Shown: positions 49,819 through 60,186 of the stretch, in pieces
How the letters are laid out: each line of letters begins with the position of its first letter
Position numbering within the stretch: position 1 is the first letter of the stretch
NCBI RefSeq assembly: GCF_024459955.1
Contig: NZ_JANFXK010000001.1
Coordinates: 310,001 to 374,000, forward strand
Reading direction: 5' to 3'
Source: Anaerovorax odorimutans
GTDB taxonomy: Bacteria; Bacillota; Clostridia; Peptostreptococcales; Anaerovoracaceae
Length of the DNA stretch: 64,000 nt
Notes under the pieces: generated by a model
Database searches by the model: none
What the model saw: only the letters and a program-made list of their open reading frames with translations
Told to the model about the DNA's origin: nothing
Made by a program: the position numbers and the translations under genes

Positions 49819-50565
49819 TTACAATGTAAGCAACTCTGGCTCACCATCAGTAATAACAACAGTATTTTCATAATGGGCGGACAGCTTGCCGTCCAGAGTG
49901 ACTACAGTCCAATTGTTGAGAAGCGTCTCAACTTCATAATCACCCTGTGTGATCATGGGCTCAATGGCGAAAACCATGCCTTTTGCAAGTCTTGGTCCCC
50001 TGCCCGGCGCCCCATAGTTGGGAATCTGCGGCTCCTCGTGCATATCTCTTCCTACGCCGTGGCCTACAAAATCCCGAATCACACCGTATCCTTCACCCTC
50101 AGCCCTCATTTGGATGGCATGAGAGATATCCGAAAGCCTGTATCCCACCTTGCAGAACTTCAGGCCTTCAAAAAAGCTGTCTCTTGTCACATCGATCAGA
50201 CGCTGTGCCTCCGGATCGATTTTGCCTACAGGATATGTCCTGGCCGCGTCGCTGACGTAGTCTTTGTAGGTTGACCCCACATCCACACTGACGATATCGC
50301 CCTCTTTCAGCTTTCTCTTTTTCGAAGGAATCCCATGGACCACTTCCTCATTGATGGAGACGCAGGCGCTCGCCGGGAACCCGTACAGTCCCTTGAAGGA
50401 CGGCGTCATCCCATTTTTTCTGATCGTGTCTTCAACAAACCGGTCAATATCCATCGTTGAAATGCCCGGCTTTATAAAGTTTTCCAATTCTTTGAGTACC
50501 AGCCCCGTAACCCTTCCGGATTCGCGCATTATGTCTATTTCCTGTTCTGACTTGATGATGATCAT
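49819..50565 (-). CDS. map: methionine aminopeptidase, type I
   Basis: 248 residues. Removes N-terminal Met from nascent proteins. Metal ligands are in [17 protein letters not shown] (Asp pair), [20 protein letters not shown] (His) and [11 protein letters not shown] (Glu), with the last Glu near the C-terminus in [11 protein letters not shown]. Starts two bases after the adk stop, so coupled with it, as is usual in this operon. Confidence 0.97.
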   Translation of the reverse strand: MIIIKSEQEIDIMRESGRVTGLVLKELENFIKPGISTMDIDRFVEDTIRKNGMTPSFKGLYGFPASACVSINEEVVHGIPSKKRKLKEGDIVSVDVGSTYKDYVSDAARTYPVGKIDPEAQRLIDVTRDSFFEGLKFCKVGYRLSDISHAIQMRAEGEGYGVIRDFVGHGVGRDMHEEPQIPNYGAPGRGPRLAKGMVFAIEPMITQGDYEVETLLNNWTVVTLDGKLSAHYENTVVITDGEPELLTL

Positions 50566-50567
50566 AC

Positions 50568-51212
50568 TTATTCACCCAGGACGCTCACAATGTGGTTAAA
50601 CACGTTTTCAAGTCCGATCGCACCGTCGATATGAGCGATGTTTCCGGCCTTCTCATAGTATTCAACCAGCGGCATTGTCTGCGAATTATATACTTCGATT
50701 CTGTTTTCAACAGTTTCTTTTGTATCATCGGCTCTCTGAATCAGTTCGCCGCCGCATTTATCGCAAACGCCTTCCTTTGCGGGAGGCATGTTCTTCACGT
50801 TATAAGTGGCACCGCAGGCTTTGCATACCCGCCTGTTGATGAGCCGTTCCATCAGTTCTTCCTTTTCAACCGCGATATCCAGTACTTTATCTACTTTCTT
50901 ACCGTGCTTTGCAAGGAATTCGTCCAGTTTCTCTGCCTGATAAACCGTTCTTGGGAAACCGTCCAGCAGAAAACCGTCTTTACAGTCGTCCTCAAGCAAT
51001 CTGGTTGTTGCGATTTCGCACACCAGATCATCGGGAACCAGTTCGCCCTTATCCATATATGCCTTGGCTTTCTTACCAAGCTCCGTACCATTTTTGATAT
51101 TAGCTCTGAAGATATCGCCGGTAGAAATCTGTGGAATTCCATATTTTTCTACAAGTCTTACTGCCTGAGTACCTTTTCCGGCACCCGGAGGGCCTAATAA
51201 AATTAAGTTCAT
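50568..51212 (-). CDS. adk: adenylate kinase (zinc-lid type)
   Basis: 214 residues. Interconverts ATP + AMP and 2 ADP. P-loop GPPGAGKGTQ at 7-16, AMP site DGFPRTVYQAE, and a lid with four cysteines (CKACGATYNV, CDKCGGEL) that bind zinc, typical of Gram-positive enzymes. Located between secY and map; a 12-bp gap follows secY. Confidence 0.98.
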   Translation of the reverse strand: MNLILLGPPGAGKGTQAVRLVEKYGIPQISTGDIFRANIKNGTELGKKAKAYMDKGELVPDDLVCEIATTRLLEDDCKDGFLLDGFPRTVYQAEKLDEFLAKHGKKVDKVLDIAVEKEELMERLINRRVCKACGATYNVKNMPPAKEGVCDKCGGELIQRADDTKETVENRIEVYNSQTMPLVEYYEKAGNIAHIDGAIGLENVFNHIVSVLGE

Positions 51213-51224
51213 TTCTTAACCTCC

Positions 51225-52508
51225 CTACTTAAGGAAACCTTGATAGTTTCTCATGACCATCTGATTTTCCAGCTGTTTCATCGTATCCAGGGCAACACCG
51301 ACCGCGATCAGCAGCGACGTACCTCCGAAATGAAGGTTCATATGCGTGTACTGGCTGACGATTGTCGGCATTACAGCCACCAGAGCCAGGAAAACAGCTC
51401 CTACAAAAGTGATTCTTGTCATTACTTTGTTTAAATATTCAACCGTGGCCTTACCCGGTCTGATTCCCGGAATAAATCCGCCGTTGGCCTTCATGTTCTG
51501 AGCGACTTCCATAGGGTTGAACGTAACCGCCGTGTAGAAATATGTGAAGAATAAAATCAGTATCACATTGAATACGGCATATACCCATACGCCCGGTGAA
51601 CCCTGCGGCGACAGCCACTTGGTGATCCACATGGACGCGGAACTGTCAGCTGACATGAAATAGGTGATGGTCAGCGGGAACTGTAAAAACGACATGGCAA
51701 AGATTACCGGGATAACCCCCGCCTGGTTTACTTTCAGCGGAATGTGCGTTGACTGTCCGCCGTACATCTTTCTTCCTACAACGCGCTTGGCGTACTGTAC
51801 CGGAATTCTTCTCTGACCCTGCTGGATCTCGATGATTCCGATAATAACGATCACCGCGAAGACTACGAACAGCGCCAAGGATACGAACGTCATCGTACCT
51901 TCTGTGTATTTCACCCACATCTCGTGGATGCCGCTGGGCAGTCTGGCAATGATTCCTCCGAAAATAATCAGAGAAATACCGTTTCCGATACCGCTTTCAT
52001 TGATTTTCTCACCCAGCCACATAAGGAAAGCCGTACCCGCTGTCAGAACCAGCACGATGACCGCTACGGAGAAGAAGTCCGTATTGATCAGCGCCTGCCG
52101 GAACATGCCGACGGACATGCCGATGGCCTGGATGATCGCCAGCACCACCGTCAGATAACGGGTGTACTGGGCAATCTTTTTCTGCCCTTCCGTGCCCTCC
52201 TTGGCCAGACGTTCCAGCCTGGGGATGGCAATGGTTAAAAGCTGCAGTATGATGGAAGCCGTGATGTATGGGGTGATACTTAGAGCAAATATGGTAAAGT
52301 TACTGAAAGCACCACCAGAAAATAGATTAAACAGAGCAAACAATCCCTCATCCGTATTCATTGCCTGGGCTAAATAAGTTCTATTGATGCCCGGCACTGG
52401 GATATTGGAGCCAATACGGAAAATCACCAGCATCAGGAGAGTAAAAATGATCTTCTTTCTGATATCTATGATTTTCCAGGCCTTGGCGATTGTTTTGAAC
52501 ATCTCCAT
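51225..52508 (-). CDS. secY: preprotein translocase subunit SecY
   Basis: 427 residues with ten membrane helices. Forms the channel for Sec-dependent export and insertion; the giant exported proteins in this window would be its cargo. GSNIPVPGINRTYLAQAM near the N-terminus (plug region) and the C-terminal loop FLWLGEKINESGIGNGISLI are family markers. AGAGG precedes ATG. Starts one base after rplO. Confidence 0.98.
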   Translation of the reverse strand: MEMFKTIAKAWKIIDIRKKIIFTLLMLVIFRIGSNIPVPGINRTYLAQAMNTDEGLFALFNLFSGGAFSNFTIFALSITPYITASIILQLLTIAIPRLERLAKEGTEGQKKIAQYTRYLTVVLAIIQAIGMSVGMFRQALINTDFFSVAVIVLVLTAGTAFLMWLGEKINESGIGNGISLIIFGGIIARLPSGIHEMWVKYTEGTMTFVSLALFVVFAVIVIIGIIEIQQGQRRIPVQYAKRVVGRKMYGGQSTHIPLKVNQAGVIPVIFAMSFLQFPLTITYFMSADSSASMWITKWLSPQGSPGVWVYAVFNVILILFFTYFYTAVTFNPMEVAQNMKANGGFIPGIRPGKATVEYLNKVMTRITFVGAVFLALVAVMPTIVSQYTHMNLHFGGTSLLIAVGVALDTMKQLENQMVMRNYQGFLK

Positions 52509-52509
52509 T

Positions 52510-52950
52510 TTAAATCACCTCTGCCTTTCCTCCGGCAGATTCTATTTTTTCGATCGCTGTCTTGCTAAACTTGTGAGCCTGAACCGTAATGTTCTTTTCC
52601 AGGGTTCCATTCCCCAGAATTTTGATTCCGTCCTTCACCTGCTTAACAAGCCCTACTTCTTTAAGCAGTGCCGGCGTTACAACAGTACCCGCGTCGAATC
52701 TGTTTAAATCATCAACGTTTAAAATGGTATACTCTGTTGCCCAGATATTGGTGAATCCTCTCTTTGGAATTCTTCTGTAAAGGGGCATCTGGCCGCCTTC
52801 AAATCCTGGCTTTGTACCGCCGCCGCTTCTGGAGTTCTGGCCGTTCATACCTCTTCCGGCAGTTTTACCCTGTCCGGTAGCAGTACCGCGGCCCTTTCTC
52901 TTGGGCGCCTTTGTTGCGCCCGGGACAGCTTGTAATTCATGCAGTTTCAT
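52510..52950 (-). CDS. rplO: 50S ribosomal protein L15
   Basis: 146 residues, standard. Gly/Arg-rich N-terminal extension ([20 protein letters not shown]) that threads into 23S rRNA, and a C-terminal globular domain ([20 protein letters not shown]). Late assembly protein. Between rpmD and secY. Confidence 0.98.
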   Translation of the reverse strand: MKLHELQAVPGATKAPKRKGRGTATGQGKTAGRGMNGQNSRSGGGTKPGFEGGQMPLYRRIPKRGFTNIWATEYTILNVDDLNRFDAGTVVTPALLKEVGLVKQVKDGIKILGNGTLEKNITVQAHKFSKTAIEKIESAGGKAEVI

Positions 52951-52968
52951 CTATTTGCACCTCCAATC

Positions 52969-53151
52969 CTATAGCTCTTCTACAGTCAAAAGATGCTTTA
53001 CCTTGTTGATGGAACCCCAGGCTACCGGAGAGTCAACAAGTTCAACTGACTGGTGCATCTTTTTTAGTCCTAACGCTTCTACTACTTTTTTCTGCTTTGG
53101 GGAAGCGCCAATCGTGCTTTTTGTTAAAGTGACTTTAATCATTTTAGCCAT
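52969..53151 (-). CDS. rpmD: 50S ribosomal protein L30
   Basis: 60 residues, the short bacterial form. [20 protein letters not shown] is the family opening. Binds 23S/5S rRNA region. 12 bp after rpsE, AGGAGG before ATG. Confidence 0.97.
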   Translation of the reverse strand: MAKMIKVTLTKSTIGASPKQKKVVEALGLKKMHQSVELVDSPVAWGSINKVKHLLTVEEL

Positions 53152-53163
53152 TGTTCTTCCTCC

Positions 53164-53667
53164 TTATCCTAAGATTTCTTCTTTGCTCTTGCCTCTCAGG
53201 CGGGAAACCTTTTCTACAGTCATCAGGTTTCTCAGGCCTTCGATGGTTGCGTAAGCCATGTTCGCAGTATTGTTTGAGCCAATGGACTTAGCTCTGATAT
53301 CCTTTACTCCCGCAGCTTCTAAAACCGTACGTACGGATGAACCCGCGATAACTCCGGTACCTTCGGCAGCCGGCATCAGCTGTACTCTGCCTGCTCCAAA
53401 CACTCCCAGAATTCTGTGTGGAATCGTTGTTCCTACAGTTGGAACCTCGATCAGTCTTTTCTTTGCGTCTTCCGTTGCTTTTCTCACTGCTTCAGGAATT
53501 TCCTGAGCTTTTCCGAGACCAACGCCTACGTGACCTTCGCCGTCGCCAACTACTACGGTTACGCTGAATCTCATGTTTCTACCGCCCTTAACTGTCTTGG
53601 CTACACGTCTGATGCTGACGATAGTTTCGTTTAAGTCTAGCTTGGAAGCATCGATAGTATTTCGCAT
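53164..53667 (-). CDS. rpsE: 30S ribosomal protein S5
   Basis: 167 residues, standard. N-terminal dsRNA-binding-like domain ([22 protein letters not shown]) and C-terminal domain ([16 protein letters not shown]). Lies near the mRNA entry site and affects decoding accuracy. Between rplR and rpmD. Confidence 0.98.
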   Translation of the reverse strand: MRNTIDASKLDLNETIVSIRRVAKTVKGGRNMRFSVTVVVGDGEGHVGVGLGKAQEIPEAVRKATEDAKKRLIEVPTVGTTIPHRILGVFGAGRVQLMPAAEGTGVIAGSSVRTVLEAAGVKDIRAKSIGSNNTANMAYATIEGLRNLMTVEKVSRLRGKSKEEILG

Positions 53668-53683
53668 TCCTTATTACCTCCTG

Positions 53684-54046
53684 TTAGAATTTCAGTCCAG
53701 CTTCGCGAGCACCGTCAGCCAGTTCCTTTACACGTCCGTGATAGAGGAATCCGCCTCTGTCAAAAGCAACGGTTTCGATGCCCTTATCCAGCGCTCTCTT
53801 AGCAATAGCTTCTCCGACCTTTTTGGCTGCGTCTTTGTTGCCGCCATATTCGATCTGGCCTTTCAGCTCCTTATCCAGTGAGGAAGCGGAAGCGAGGGTA
53901 ACTCCATTTACGTCGTCAATAATCTGAACGGAAATGTTCTTATTGCTTCTGTAAACGCAAAGTCTAGGCTTCTCAGGAGTTCCATAAAGGTCTTTTCTAA
54001 CTCTCTTGTGTCTTGCGACACGCTTATCATTTCTGCTGTTTGCCAT
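53684..54046 (-). CDS. rplR: 50S ribosomal protein L18
   Basis: 120 residues, standard. 5S rRNA-binding protein with basic N-terminus ([19 protein letters not shown]) and [18 protein letters not shown]-terminus. Part of the central protuberance with L5. Between rplF and rpsE. Confidence 0.98.
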   Translation of the reverse strand: MANSRNDKRVARHKRVRKDLYGTPEKPRLCVYRSNKNISVQIIDDVNGVTLASASSLDKELKGQIEYGGNKDAAKKVGEAIAKRALDKGIETVAFDRGGFLYHGRVKELADGAREAGLKF

Positions 54047-54064
54047 CTTATTTCACTCCTTTCC

Positions 54065-54607
54065 TTATTTTGCTCCGGTTTTACCTTCTTTTCTGCGGAT
54101 ATGCTCGCCGACATAGCGGATACCTTTGCCCTTGTAAGGCTCCGGTTTTCTCCATGCGCGGATATTCGCAGCATAGTTGCCTACGGCAGCTTTATCAATT
54201 CCCTTTACGGTGATTTCCGTATTGGAAGGTGCTTCCGTAGTGATCCCTTCGGGATCTTCCAGTTCTACCGGGTGTGAATATCCAAGGCTCAGGACCAGTT
54301 TCTTGCCCTTCTTTTCCGCCTTATATCCAACGCCGACCAGTTCCAGTTTCTTTTCGTATCCTTCGGTAACTCCGGTCACCATATTTTGAATCAATGATCT
54401 TGCCAGTCCGTGCTGCTCTCTGTAAGCTTTTGCGTCGGATTCTCTGGAAACTGTAACTGTGTTATCTTTAATTTCTACTTTTAACAACTTGCTGATCTGC
54501 TCTGTAAGTTCGCCTTTCGGTCCTTTAACAGTAACTGCGTTATTACCGTCAACCTTAACCTCAACGCCAGCAGGAAGATCAACAGGTTTGATACCTATTC
54601 TTGACAT
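54065..54607 (-). CDS. rplF: 50S ribosomal protein L6
   Basis: 180 residues, standard two-domain L6 ([17 protein letters not shown] opening; C-terminal [20 protein letters not shown]). Sits at the factor-binding region near L7/L12. 10 bp after rpsH, coupled spacing. Confidence 0.98.
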   Translation of the reverse strand: MSRIGIKPVDLPAGVEVKVDGNNAVTVKGPKGELTEQISKLLKVEIKDNTVTVSRESDAKAYREQHGLARSLIQNMVTGVTEGYEKKLELVGVGYKAEKKGKKLVLSLGYSHPVELEDPEGITTEAPSNTEITVKGIDKAAVGNYAANIRAWRKPEPYKGKGIRYVGEHIRRKEGKTGAK

Positions 54608-54617
54608 TGTCTACCTC

Positions 54618-55016
54618 CTACCAAACATAACAAACTACTTCGCCGCCAACGCCCAATTTTCTGGCTTCTTTATCGCTGATAACTCCGTTGGAAGTGGAGA
54701 TGATCGCGATTCCCAGTCCGCCGAGAACTTTTGGAACATCGCTTGCCTTGGCATAAACCTTCAGGCCTGGCTTAGAGATCTTTTTGATCCCAGTGATAAC
54801 TCTTTCTTTGTCAGGACCATATTTCATCTGAACACGGATAACGCCCTGTTTGTTGTCGTCTATAACGTCAAATCCTTTAATGTAGCCTTCTTCCGTTAAA
54901 ATTCCCGCGATGGATTTCTTCATCTTTGAAGCCGGAATATCAACCGTGTCATGACCTACAGTATTGGCATTTCTGATTCTTGTCAGCATGTCTGCTATTG
55001 GATCTGTCATTGTCAT
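54618..55016 (-). CDS. rpsH: 30S ribosomal protein S8
   Basis: 132 residues, standard. Binds the central domain of 16S r[23 protein letters not shown] and the C-terminal [20 protein letters not shown] are signatures. In E. coli S8 is the repressor of the spc operon; whether that applies here is unknown. Confidence 0.98.
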   Translation of the reverse strand: MTMTDPIADMLTRIRNANTVGHDTVDIPASKMKKSIAGILTEEGYIKGFDVIDDNKQGVIRVQMKYGPDKERVITGIKKISKPGLKVYAKASDVPKVLGGLGIAIISTSNGVISDKEARKLGVGGEVVCYVW

Positions 55017-55079
55017 TACAGTATTTCTCCTTTCTTGACCAGCTTTGCCCCACCGGGCAGTTCTGGCAATGTTAACTTT

Positions 55080-55265
55080 TTACCAGCTCGCTTTTTTCAC
55101 GCCGGGGATTTCCCCCTTGTAAGCAAGCTCTCTAAAACAGATACGGCATATTCCATACTTTTTCAGAACGGAATGCGGTCTTCCGCAGATTCTGCATCTT
55201 GTATATGCGCGTGTTGAATACTTCGGTTTTCTTTGCTGTTTTATTTTGAGAGATGTCTTTGCCAT
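55080..55265 (-). CDS. rpsN: 30S ribosomal protein S14, zinc type (type Z)
   Basis: 61 residues, the short type Z form with [20 protein letters not shown], four zinc-binding cysteines. The long C-minus form used under zinc starvation is not in this window. Between rplE and rpsH, as in other Firmicutes. Confidence 0.98.
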   Translation of the reverse strand: MAKTSLKIKQQRKPKYSTRAYTRCRICGRPHSVLKKYGICRICFRELAYKGEIPGVKKASW

Positions 55266-55277
55266 GTTTCCCTCCTA

Positions 55278-55820
55278 TTATTTCTCGAACGGCATTCCGA
55301 GAAGTTCCAGCAGAGCTGCCGCTTCTTCATCTGTTTTAGCCGTTGTAGTGAATACAATGTTCATGCCTTTGACCATGTCAACCTTATCGTAGTTGATTTC
55401 CGGGAAGATCAGCTGCTCTTTAATTCCCATGGAATAGTTTCCTCTTCCGTCAAAGGAATTCTTGCTGACGCCCTTGAAGTCTCTTACTCTAGGAAGAGCG
55501 ATGTTGAAGAATTTATCAACAAACGTATACATGTTCTCTCCTCTTAAAGTGACTTTCGCTCCTACAGGCATACCCTGTCTTACCTTAAAATTGGCGATTG
55601 ATTTCTTTGCCTTGGTAACTACAGGTCTCTGACCAGTAATCAGTGCCAGTTCTTCTACTGCGCTTTCCATGATTTTCGCATTGTCTTTGGCTTCGCCAAG
55701 ACCCATGTTGATCGTCACTTTTTCCAGCTTTGGAACTTCCATTGCATTCTTATATGAGAATTTTTCCATCAATGCTTTGAACACATTGTTGTCATAGTTT
55801 TCTTTTAATCTGGCTGTCAA
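55278..55820 (-). CDS. rplE: 50S ribosomal protein L5
   Basis: 180 residues, standard. 5S rRNA-binding protein of the central protuberance. [19 protein letters not shown] and the C-terminal [20 protein letters not shown] are family blocks. AGGAGG precedes ATG. Confidence 0.98.
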   Translation of the reverse strand: MTARLKENYDNNVFKALMEKFSYKNAMEVPKLEKVTINMGLGEAKDNAKIMESAVEELALITGQRPVVTKAKKSIANFKVRQGMPVGAKVTLRGENMYTFVDKFFNIALPRVRDFKGVSKNSFDGRGNYSMGIKEQLIFPEINYDKVDMVKGMNIVFTTTAKTDEEAAALLELLGMPFEK

Positions 55821-55837
55821 AATCGTCTCCTCCTTTC

Positions 55838-56143
55838 TTAATCGATTACCTCTCCGGTCTTCTTGGCTACTCTGACTTTCTTGTCGCCTTCCATCTTGTA
55901 GCCGATTTTGGTGGCTGTCTTAGCTTTTGTGTCGTAGTACATAACGTTGGAAACGTCCAGCGGACCTTCCTGATGCTTGATCTCAGCAGGCTCTTTTTGC
56001 GTCTGCTTCTGATGCTTTGTCTGCATGTTGACGCCTTCTACGATCACTTTGCCTTCTTTCGGCATAGCTTTCAGCACTTTGCCGGTCTTACCTTTATCTT
56101 TTCCAGTAAGTACAATTACTGTATCGTCTTTCTTAATTCGCAT
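55838..56143 (-). CDS. rplX: 50S ribosomal protein L24
   Basis: 101 residues with an N-terminal KOW motif ([20 protein letters not shown]). Early assembly protein that initiates folding of 23S rRNA domain I. Between rplN and rplE. Confidence 0.98.
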   Translation of the reverse strand: MRIKKDDTVIVLTGKDKGKTGKVLKAMPKEGKVIVEGVNMQTKHQKQTQKEPAEIKHQEGPLDVSNVMYYDTKAKTATKIGYKMEGDKKVRVAKKTGEVID

Positions 56144-56154
56144 CCGCTCGCCTC

Positions 56155-56523
56155 CTATAATACTTCCGGTGCCAGCGACACTATCTTCATGAAGTTTTTC
56201 TCTCTCAGCTCTCTGGCTACTGGTCCGAAGATACGAGTGCCGACCGGTGTCATATCATCCTTCAAAATTACAGCTGCGTTCTGGTCGAATTTTACATAGC
56301 TGCCGTCAACTCTTCTGGCACCTTTTTTCGATCTTACTACAACTGCCTTTACAACGTCGCCTTTTTTAACAACGCCGCCCGGTGTTGCATCCTTAACTGC
56401 GCAAACGATCACGTCTCCGATGTTCGCATACTGACGGCTTGTTCCGCCCAGGATACGGATACACAGAAGTTCTTTTGCACCGGAGTTGTCAGCGACTTTC
56501 AGTCTTGTTTCTGTCTGAATCAT
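56155..56523 (-). CDS. rplN: 50S ribosomal protein L14
   Basis: 122 residues, standard; [20 protein letters not shown] is the family opening. Contacts 16S helix 14 and is the docking site for the silencing factor RsfS. Located between rpsQ and rplX. Confidence 0.98.
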   Translation of the reverse strand: MIQTETRLKVADNSGAKELLCIRILGGTSRQYANIGDVIVCAVKDATPGGVVKKGDVVKAVVVRSKKGARRVDGSYVKFDQNAAVILKDDMTPVGTRIFGPVARELREKNFMKIVSLAPEVL

Positions 56524-56535
56524 TCTGGTGCCTCC

Positions 56536-56796
56536 TTATTTAACTTTCTCTACGATATTAACAAGTCTCCATCTCTTGTCTTTGGACAGAGGTCTTGTTT
56601 CCATAATTCTAACTTTATCACCAATGTTGCATTCGTTGTTTTCATCGTGAGCCTTGACTTTTTTGGTTCTCTTTACAGCTTTACCATAAAGGGAATGTCT
56701 TACGAAGTCTTCCAGCGCAACGACAACAGTCTTATCCATTTTGTCGCTTACAACAACGCCAACTCTTGTTTTTCTGAGGTTTCTTTCAACTGTCAT
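56536..56796 (-). CDS. rpsQ: 30S ribosomal protein S17
   Basis: 86 residues; OB-fold protein that binds 16S helices 7 and 11. [20 protein letters not shown] and [17 protein letters not shown] are the conserved blocks. Between rpmC and rplN. Confidence 0.98.
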   Translation of the reverse strand: MTVERNLRKTRVGVVVSDKMDKTVVVALEDFVRHSLYGKAVKRTKKVKAHDENNECNIGDKVRIMETRPLSKDKRWRLVNIVEKVK

Positions 56797-56814
56797 ATTA
56801 CATCCTCCTTTCTA

Positions 56815-57018
56815 TTAGCCCTGAGCCTTTTCAAGCTGTTTTTCTCTGATGATCGTCTTGACTCTGGCGATGTCTTTCTTTGTATCTCTCATTTTAATCG
56901 GGTTTTCAAGCTGTCCGGTAACGTGCTGGAATCTGAGATTGAATAAATCCTTCTTCATCTTTACCAGTTCAGCATTGAGTTCCACTTCTGACATTTCTCT
57001 CATCTTCTTCAGTTCCAT
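56815..57018 (-). CDS. rpmC: 50S ribosomal protein L29
   Basis: 67 residues, helical. LRFQHVTGQLENPIKMRDTK is the signature. Lies by the tunnel exit where trigger factor and SRP dock. Its start codon shares a base with the rplP stop codon, giving translational coupling. Confidence 0.97.
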   Translation of the reverse strand: MELKKMREMSEVELNAELVKMKKDLFNLRFQHVTGQLENPIKMRDTKKDIARVKTIIREKQLEKAQG

Positions 57019-57449
57019 TATGCTTCACCACCCTTTGCTTCCATTTCTTTGATGGCAAATTTACATTTAACAGGCAGCTTGTGAGATGCAAGACGCATAG
57101 CCTCTCTTGCCTGGGCCTCGGTTACACCTTCGATTTCAAACATAACTCTGCCTGGTTTTACAACTGCTACCCAGTACTCAGGAGCACCTTTACCGGAACC
57201 CATACGTACTTCTGCAGGTTTCTTTGTTACTGACTTATGCGGGAAGATTTTAATGTAAACCTTACCACCTCTTTTTACCGATCTTGTCATGGCAATTCTG
57301 GCTGCCTCGATCTGATTTGAAGTAATCCATCCGCATTCGGTAGCCACCAGACCGTAATCACCGTAAGTAACTTTGTTACCCTTGGTAGCAACGCCCTTCA
57401 TTCTACCTCTGTGGACTCTTCTGCGTTTAACGCGCTTTGGCATTAACAT
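57018..57449 (-). CDS. rplP: 50S ribosomal protein L16
   Basis: 143 residues, standard. [20 protein letters not shown] opening and [20 protein letters not shown] block. Organises the A-site region of 23S rRNA. Followed by rpmC with a one-base overlap. Confidence 0.98.
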   Translation of the reverse strand: MLMPKRVKRRRVHRGRMKGVATKGNKVTYGDYGLVATECGWITSNQIEAARIAMTRSVKRGGKVYIKIFPHKSVTKKPAEVRMGSGKGAPEYWVAVVKPGRVMFEIEGVTEAQAREAMRLASHKLPVKCKFAIKEMEAKGGEA

Positions 57450-57472
57450 CAGCGTTTCCTCCTCTCTGCTGT

Positions 57473-58381
57473 CTATTCTTCAGTTGGTGCTTCTGGTGCC
57501 GCATCAACCTGTGCTTCAGTGGTCTGCGCCTCAGCTGTCTGAGCTTCGGCTGCTTTTGCCGGTTCTTCCTTCGGAGCTTTTCTCTTTCTAGGATTTACTG
57601 CCTTTGGAAGCTCCGGTTTGTCGTCTCTTCTTCTGTCGTTTCTTCTTCTGTTGTCGTTATCTCTTCTCGGTCTTCTGTCGCCGTCTCTTCTGCCCCGCTT
57701 GCCGTCTCTTCTGCCGTTTCCTTCGTCGCGGACCGCGCTCTTGAGTCCCTTGTCGAGGATCTCGCCGTGGTTGATCCAAACTTTAACGCCGATCTTGCCG
57801 TAAGTGGTATCCGCTTCCGCGAAACCGTAGTCAATATCAGCTCTCAGCGTGTGGAGAGGAACGTTTCCTTCGCTGTACTTTTCGTTTCTGGCGATTTCAG
57901 CTCCGCCCAGTCTTCCGGAAACCAGTACCTTGATACCTTTTGCTCCGGCTTTCATGGTTCTGCCGATGGCCTGCTTCATAGCTCTTCTGAAGGAAATTCT
58001 TCTTTCCAGCGCCTGTGCGATGCTTTCAGCTGTCAGCTGCGCATCCAGCTCGGATCTTCTTACTTCTTTGATCTCGATGGAAATAGTCTTTCCTGTCATC
58101 TTTTCCAGATCGCTTTTCAGTTCGTCGATGCCGTTTCCGGATCTTCCGATGACCATACCCGGCTTAGCGGTCAGTACGATGACTTTCAGTTTGTTGTCAG
58201 CCTGACGTTCCAGCAGAATCTTGGAAACGCCTGCTACATAGAGCTTTTTCTTTACGAATTCTCTTACTTTATTATCTTCGATCAGGTAGTCGGCAAAGTT
58301 TCCTTTGTCAGCATACCATTTGGAATCCCAGTCTTTGATGATGCCCACTCTCAATCCATGTGGACTTACTTTCTGACCCAT
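57473..58381 (-). CDS. rpsC: 30S ribosomal protein S3 with 80-residue C-terminal extension
   Basis: 302 residues; S3 is normally about 220. The first 215 or so are ordinary: [20 protein letters not shown], a KH domain with [13 protein letters not shown], and the S3 C-terminal domain ([17 protein letters not shown]). Then comes an Arg/Asp-rich stretch ([18 protein letters not shown]) and an Ala/Glu/Thr-rich acidic end ([13 protein letters not shown] ... PTEE). The extension resembles in style the tail on L19 in this window. S3 lines the mRNA entry tunnel, so a flexible basic-then-acidic tail there could contact mRNA or other factors (inference). Confidence 0.97.
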   Translation of the reverse strand: MGQKVSPHGLRVGIIKDWDSKWYADKGNFADYLIEDNKVREFVKKKLYVAGVSKILLERQADNKLKVIVLTAKPGMVIGRSGNGIDELKSDLEKMTGKTISIEIKEVRRSELDAQLTAESIAQALERRISFRRAMKQAIGRTMKAGAKGIKVLVSGRLGGAEIARNEKYSEGNVPLHTLRADIDYGFAEADTTYGKIGVKVWINHGEILDKGLKSAVRDEGNGRRDGKRGRRDGDRRPRRDNDNRRRNDRRRDDKPELPKAVNPRKRKAPKEEPAKAAEAQTAEAQTTEAQVDAAPEAPTEE

Positions 58382-58398
58382 TAAATGAACCTCCTATC

Positions 58399-58731
58399 TT
58401 AATTCTTTTCTCTTAAAGTGACGCCGACATGACTGCTTCTCTTTAAGATGATCGATGCTCTGCCCTGTGATCCAGCTCTCCATCTTTTCATAGTCGGTCC
58501 CTGGTTGGCATAAACTTCCGCTACATATAAGTTGTCTGTGTCCATTTCCTTAACGTCAGCGTTAGCCAGAGCGGACTGAACAACCTTCTCTACGATTTCA
58601 GCACCTTTACCCGGTGTGAACTTCAATATAGTAAGTGCCTCATTAATGTCTTTTCCTCTTACAAGATCTGCAACAGGTTTAAGCTTGATCGGAGACATTC
58701 TTACGTATTTTGCAATTGCTTTTGCTTCCAT
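58399..58731 (-). CDS. rplV: 50S ribosomal protein L22
   Basis: 110 residues, standard. The extended loop that lines the exit tunnel is intact (NQGPTMKRWRAGSQGRASII); no insertion or deletion of the kind linked to macrolide resistance is evident by eye. Between rpsS and rpsC. Confidence 0.98.
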   Translation of the reverse strand: MEAKAIAKYVRMSPIKLKPVADLVRGKDINEALTILKFTPGKGAEIVEKVVQSALANADVKEMDTDNLYVAEVYANQGPTMKRWRAGSQGRASIILKRSSHVGVTLREKN

Positions 58732-58750
58732 TTTTCATGTTCTCCTTTTC

Positions 58751-59029
58751 TTACTTTACTTTTGATGACTTGTCTGCAGCGTGACCCCTGTAAGTTCTGG
58801 TTGGAGCGAATTCTCCAAGTCTGTGTCCTACCATATCCTCAGTGATATATACAGGTACGTGCTTTCTTCCATCATGCACTGCGATTGTATGTCCCACCAT
58901 CTGCGGGAATATTGTGGATGGTCTTGACCATGTTTTAACAACTTTCTTTTCGTTGGCTGCGTTCATAGTTTCAATTGCCGCAAGCAGCTTTCGATCGACG
59001 AAAGGGCCTTTTTTCAGTGATCTACCCAT
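58751..59029 (-). CDS. rpsS: 30S ribosomal protein S19
   Basis: 92 residues, standard. [20 protein letters not shown] and [19 protein letters not shown] are invariant blocks. Head protein next to S13. Between rplB and rplV. Confidence 0.98.
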   Translation of the reverse strand: MGRSLKKGPFVDRKLLAAIETMNAANEKKVVKTWSRPSTIFPQMVGHTIAVHDGRKHVPVYITEDMVGHRLGEFAPTRTYRGHAADKSSKVK

Positions 59030-59046
59030 TAATCTATGCTCCTTCC

Positions 59047-59880
59047 TTATTTTTCATTTCTTCTCTTAACGATATACTTGTCGGAAGCCTTGTTCTTCTT
59101 TCTTGTTTTGTATCCAAGCGCAGGCTTACCCCAAGGTGTAACCGGACTTACACGACCAATTCCGGCCTTACCTTCACCACCGCCGTGTGGGTGATCGTTC
59201 GGGTTCATTACGGAACCTCTAACGGTAGGTCTGATGCCCATGTGTCTTTTTCTTCCCGCTTTACCGATCTGAATGTTGGCGTGGTCTCCGTTGCCAACTT
59301 CTCCGATGGTAGCTCTGCATTCCATTCTTACTTTTCTCACTTCGCCGGAAGGAAGTCTTACCTGTGCTTCTTTTCCTTCTTTAGCCATGAGCTGCGCTCC
59401 GTTACCTGCGGATCTTACCATCTGGCCGCCTTTGCCAGGCTTGAGCTCGATGTTGTGGATCACGGTACCTACTGGAATGTTTGCCAGCGGAAGAGCGTTG
59501 CCTACTTTGATATCGGCCTCTGTGCCGGATTCGATGATATCGCCGACCATCAGCTTTTCAGGAGCAAGGATATATCTCTTTTCGCCGTCCGCGTAGTTGA
59601 TCAGCGCGATGTTCGCGCTTCTGTTGGGATCGTATTCGATCGCCGCAACTGTTCCCGGAACACCATCTTTATTTCTTTTGAAATCGATGATTCTGTATTT
59701 TGGTCTGTAACCGCCGCCTCTGTGTCTTACGGTGATCTTACCTCTGACGTTTCTGCCAGCGTGCTTTTTCAGCGTTACCGTAAGGGATTTCTCTGGGGTG
59801 GTCTTTGTGATTTCTTCGAAAGCCGAAACCGTCATTCCTCTCAGACCAGGAGTAGTCGGATTGTATTTTTTAATCGCCAT
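59047..59880 (-). CDS. rplB: 50S ribosomal protein L2
   Basis: 277 residues, standard. [20 protein letters not shown] carries the conserved His required near the peptidyl transferase centre. Needed for subunit association. Between rplW and rpsS. Confidence 0.98.
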   Translation of the reverse strand: MAIKKYNPTTPGLRGMTVSAFEEITKTTPEKSLTVTLKKHAGRNVRGKITVRHRGGGYRPKYRIIDFKRNKDGVPGTVAAIEYDPNRSANIALINYADGEKRYILAPEKLMVGDIIESGTEADIKVGNALPLANIPVGTVIHNIELKPGKGGQMVRSAGNGAQLMAKEGKEAQVRLPSGEVRKVRMECRATIGEVGNGDHANIQIGKAGRKRHMGIRPTVRGSVMNPNDHPHGGGEGKAGIGRVSPVTPWGKPALGYKTRKKNKASDKYIVKRRNEK

Positions 59881-59895
59881 TCTTTCTACCTCCTA

Positions 59896-60186
59896 TTATA
59901 AGCTCTGGAAGAATTCGATTTCTTTACTCTTATCTGTCAGAGTAACGATTGCCTTTTTACTAGCGGCAGTCATACCTACGTTTCTTCCCATTCTTTTCTG
60001 CTTGCCAACAACGTTCATAATGTTTACTTTTTTAACTTCCACATCGAAGATTTCTTCTACAGCGTGCTTGACCTGTGTCTTGTTCGCATCAACTGCAACC
60101 TTGAATGTGTATTTTTTATTCTGAGCATCTTCCATACTTTTTTCGGAGATGACAGGTTTTAAAATTACATCGTAAGGCGTTTTCAT
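59896..60186 (-). CDS. rplW: 50S ribosomal protein L23
   Basis: 96 residues, standard. [20 protein letters not shown] opening. Docking site for trigger factor at the tunnel exit. The start codon shares one base with the rplD stop codon. Confidence 0.98.
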   Translation of the reverse strand: MKTPYDVILKPVISEKSMEDAQNKKYTFKVAVDANKTQVKHAVEEIFDVEVKKVNIMNVVGKQKRMGRNVGMTAASKKAIVTLTDKSKEIEFFQSL

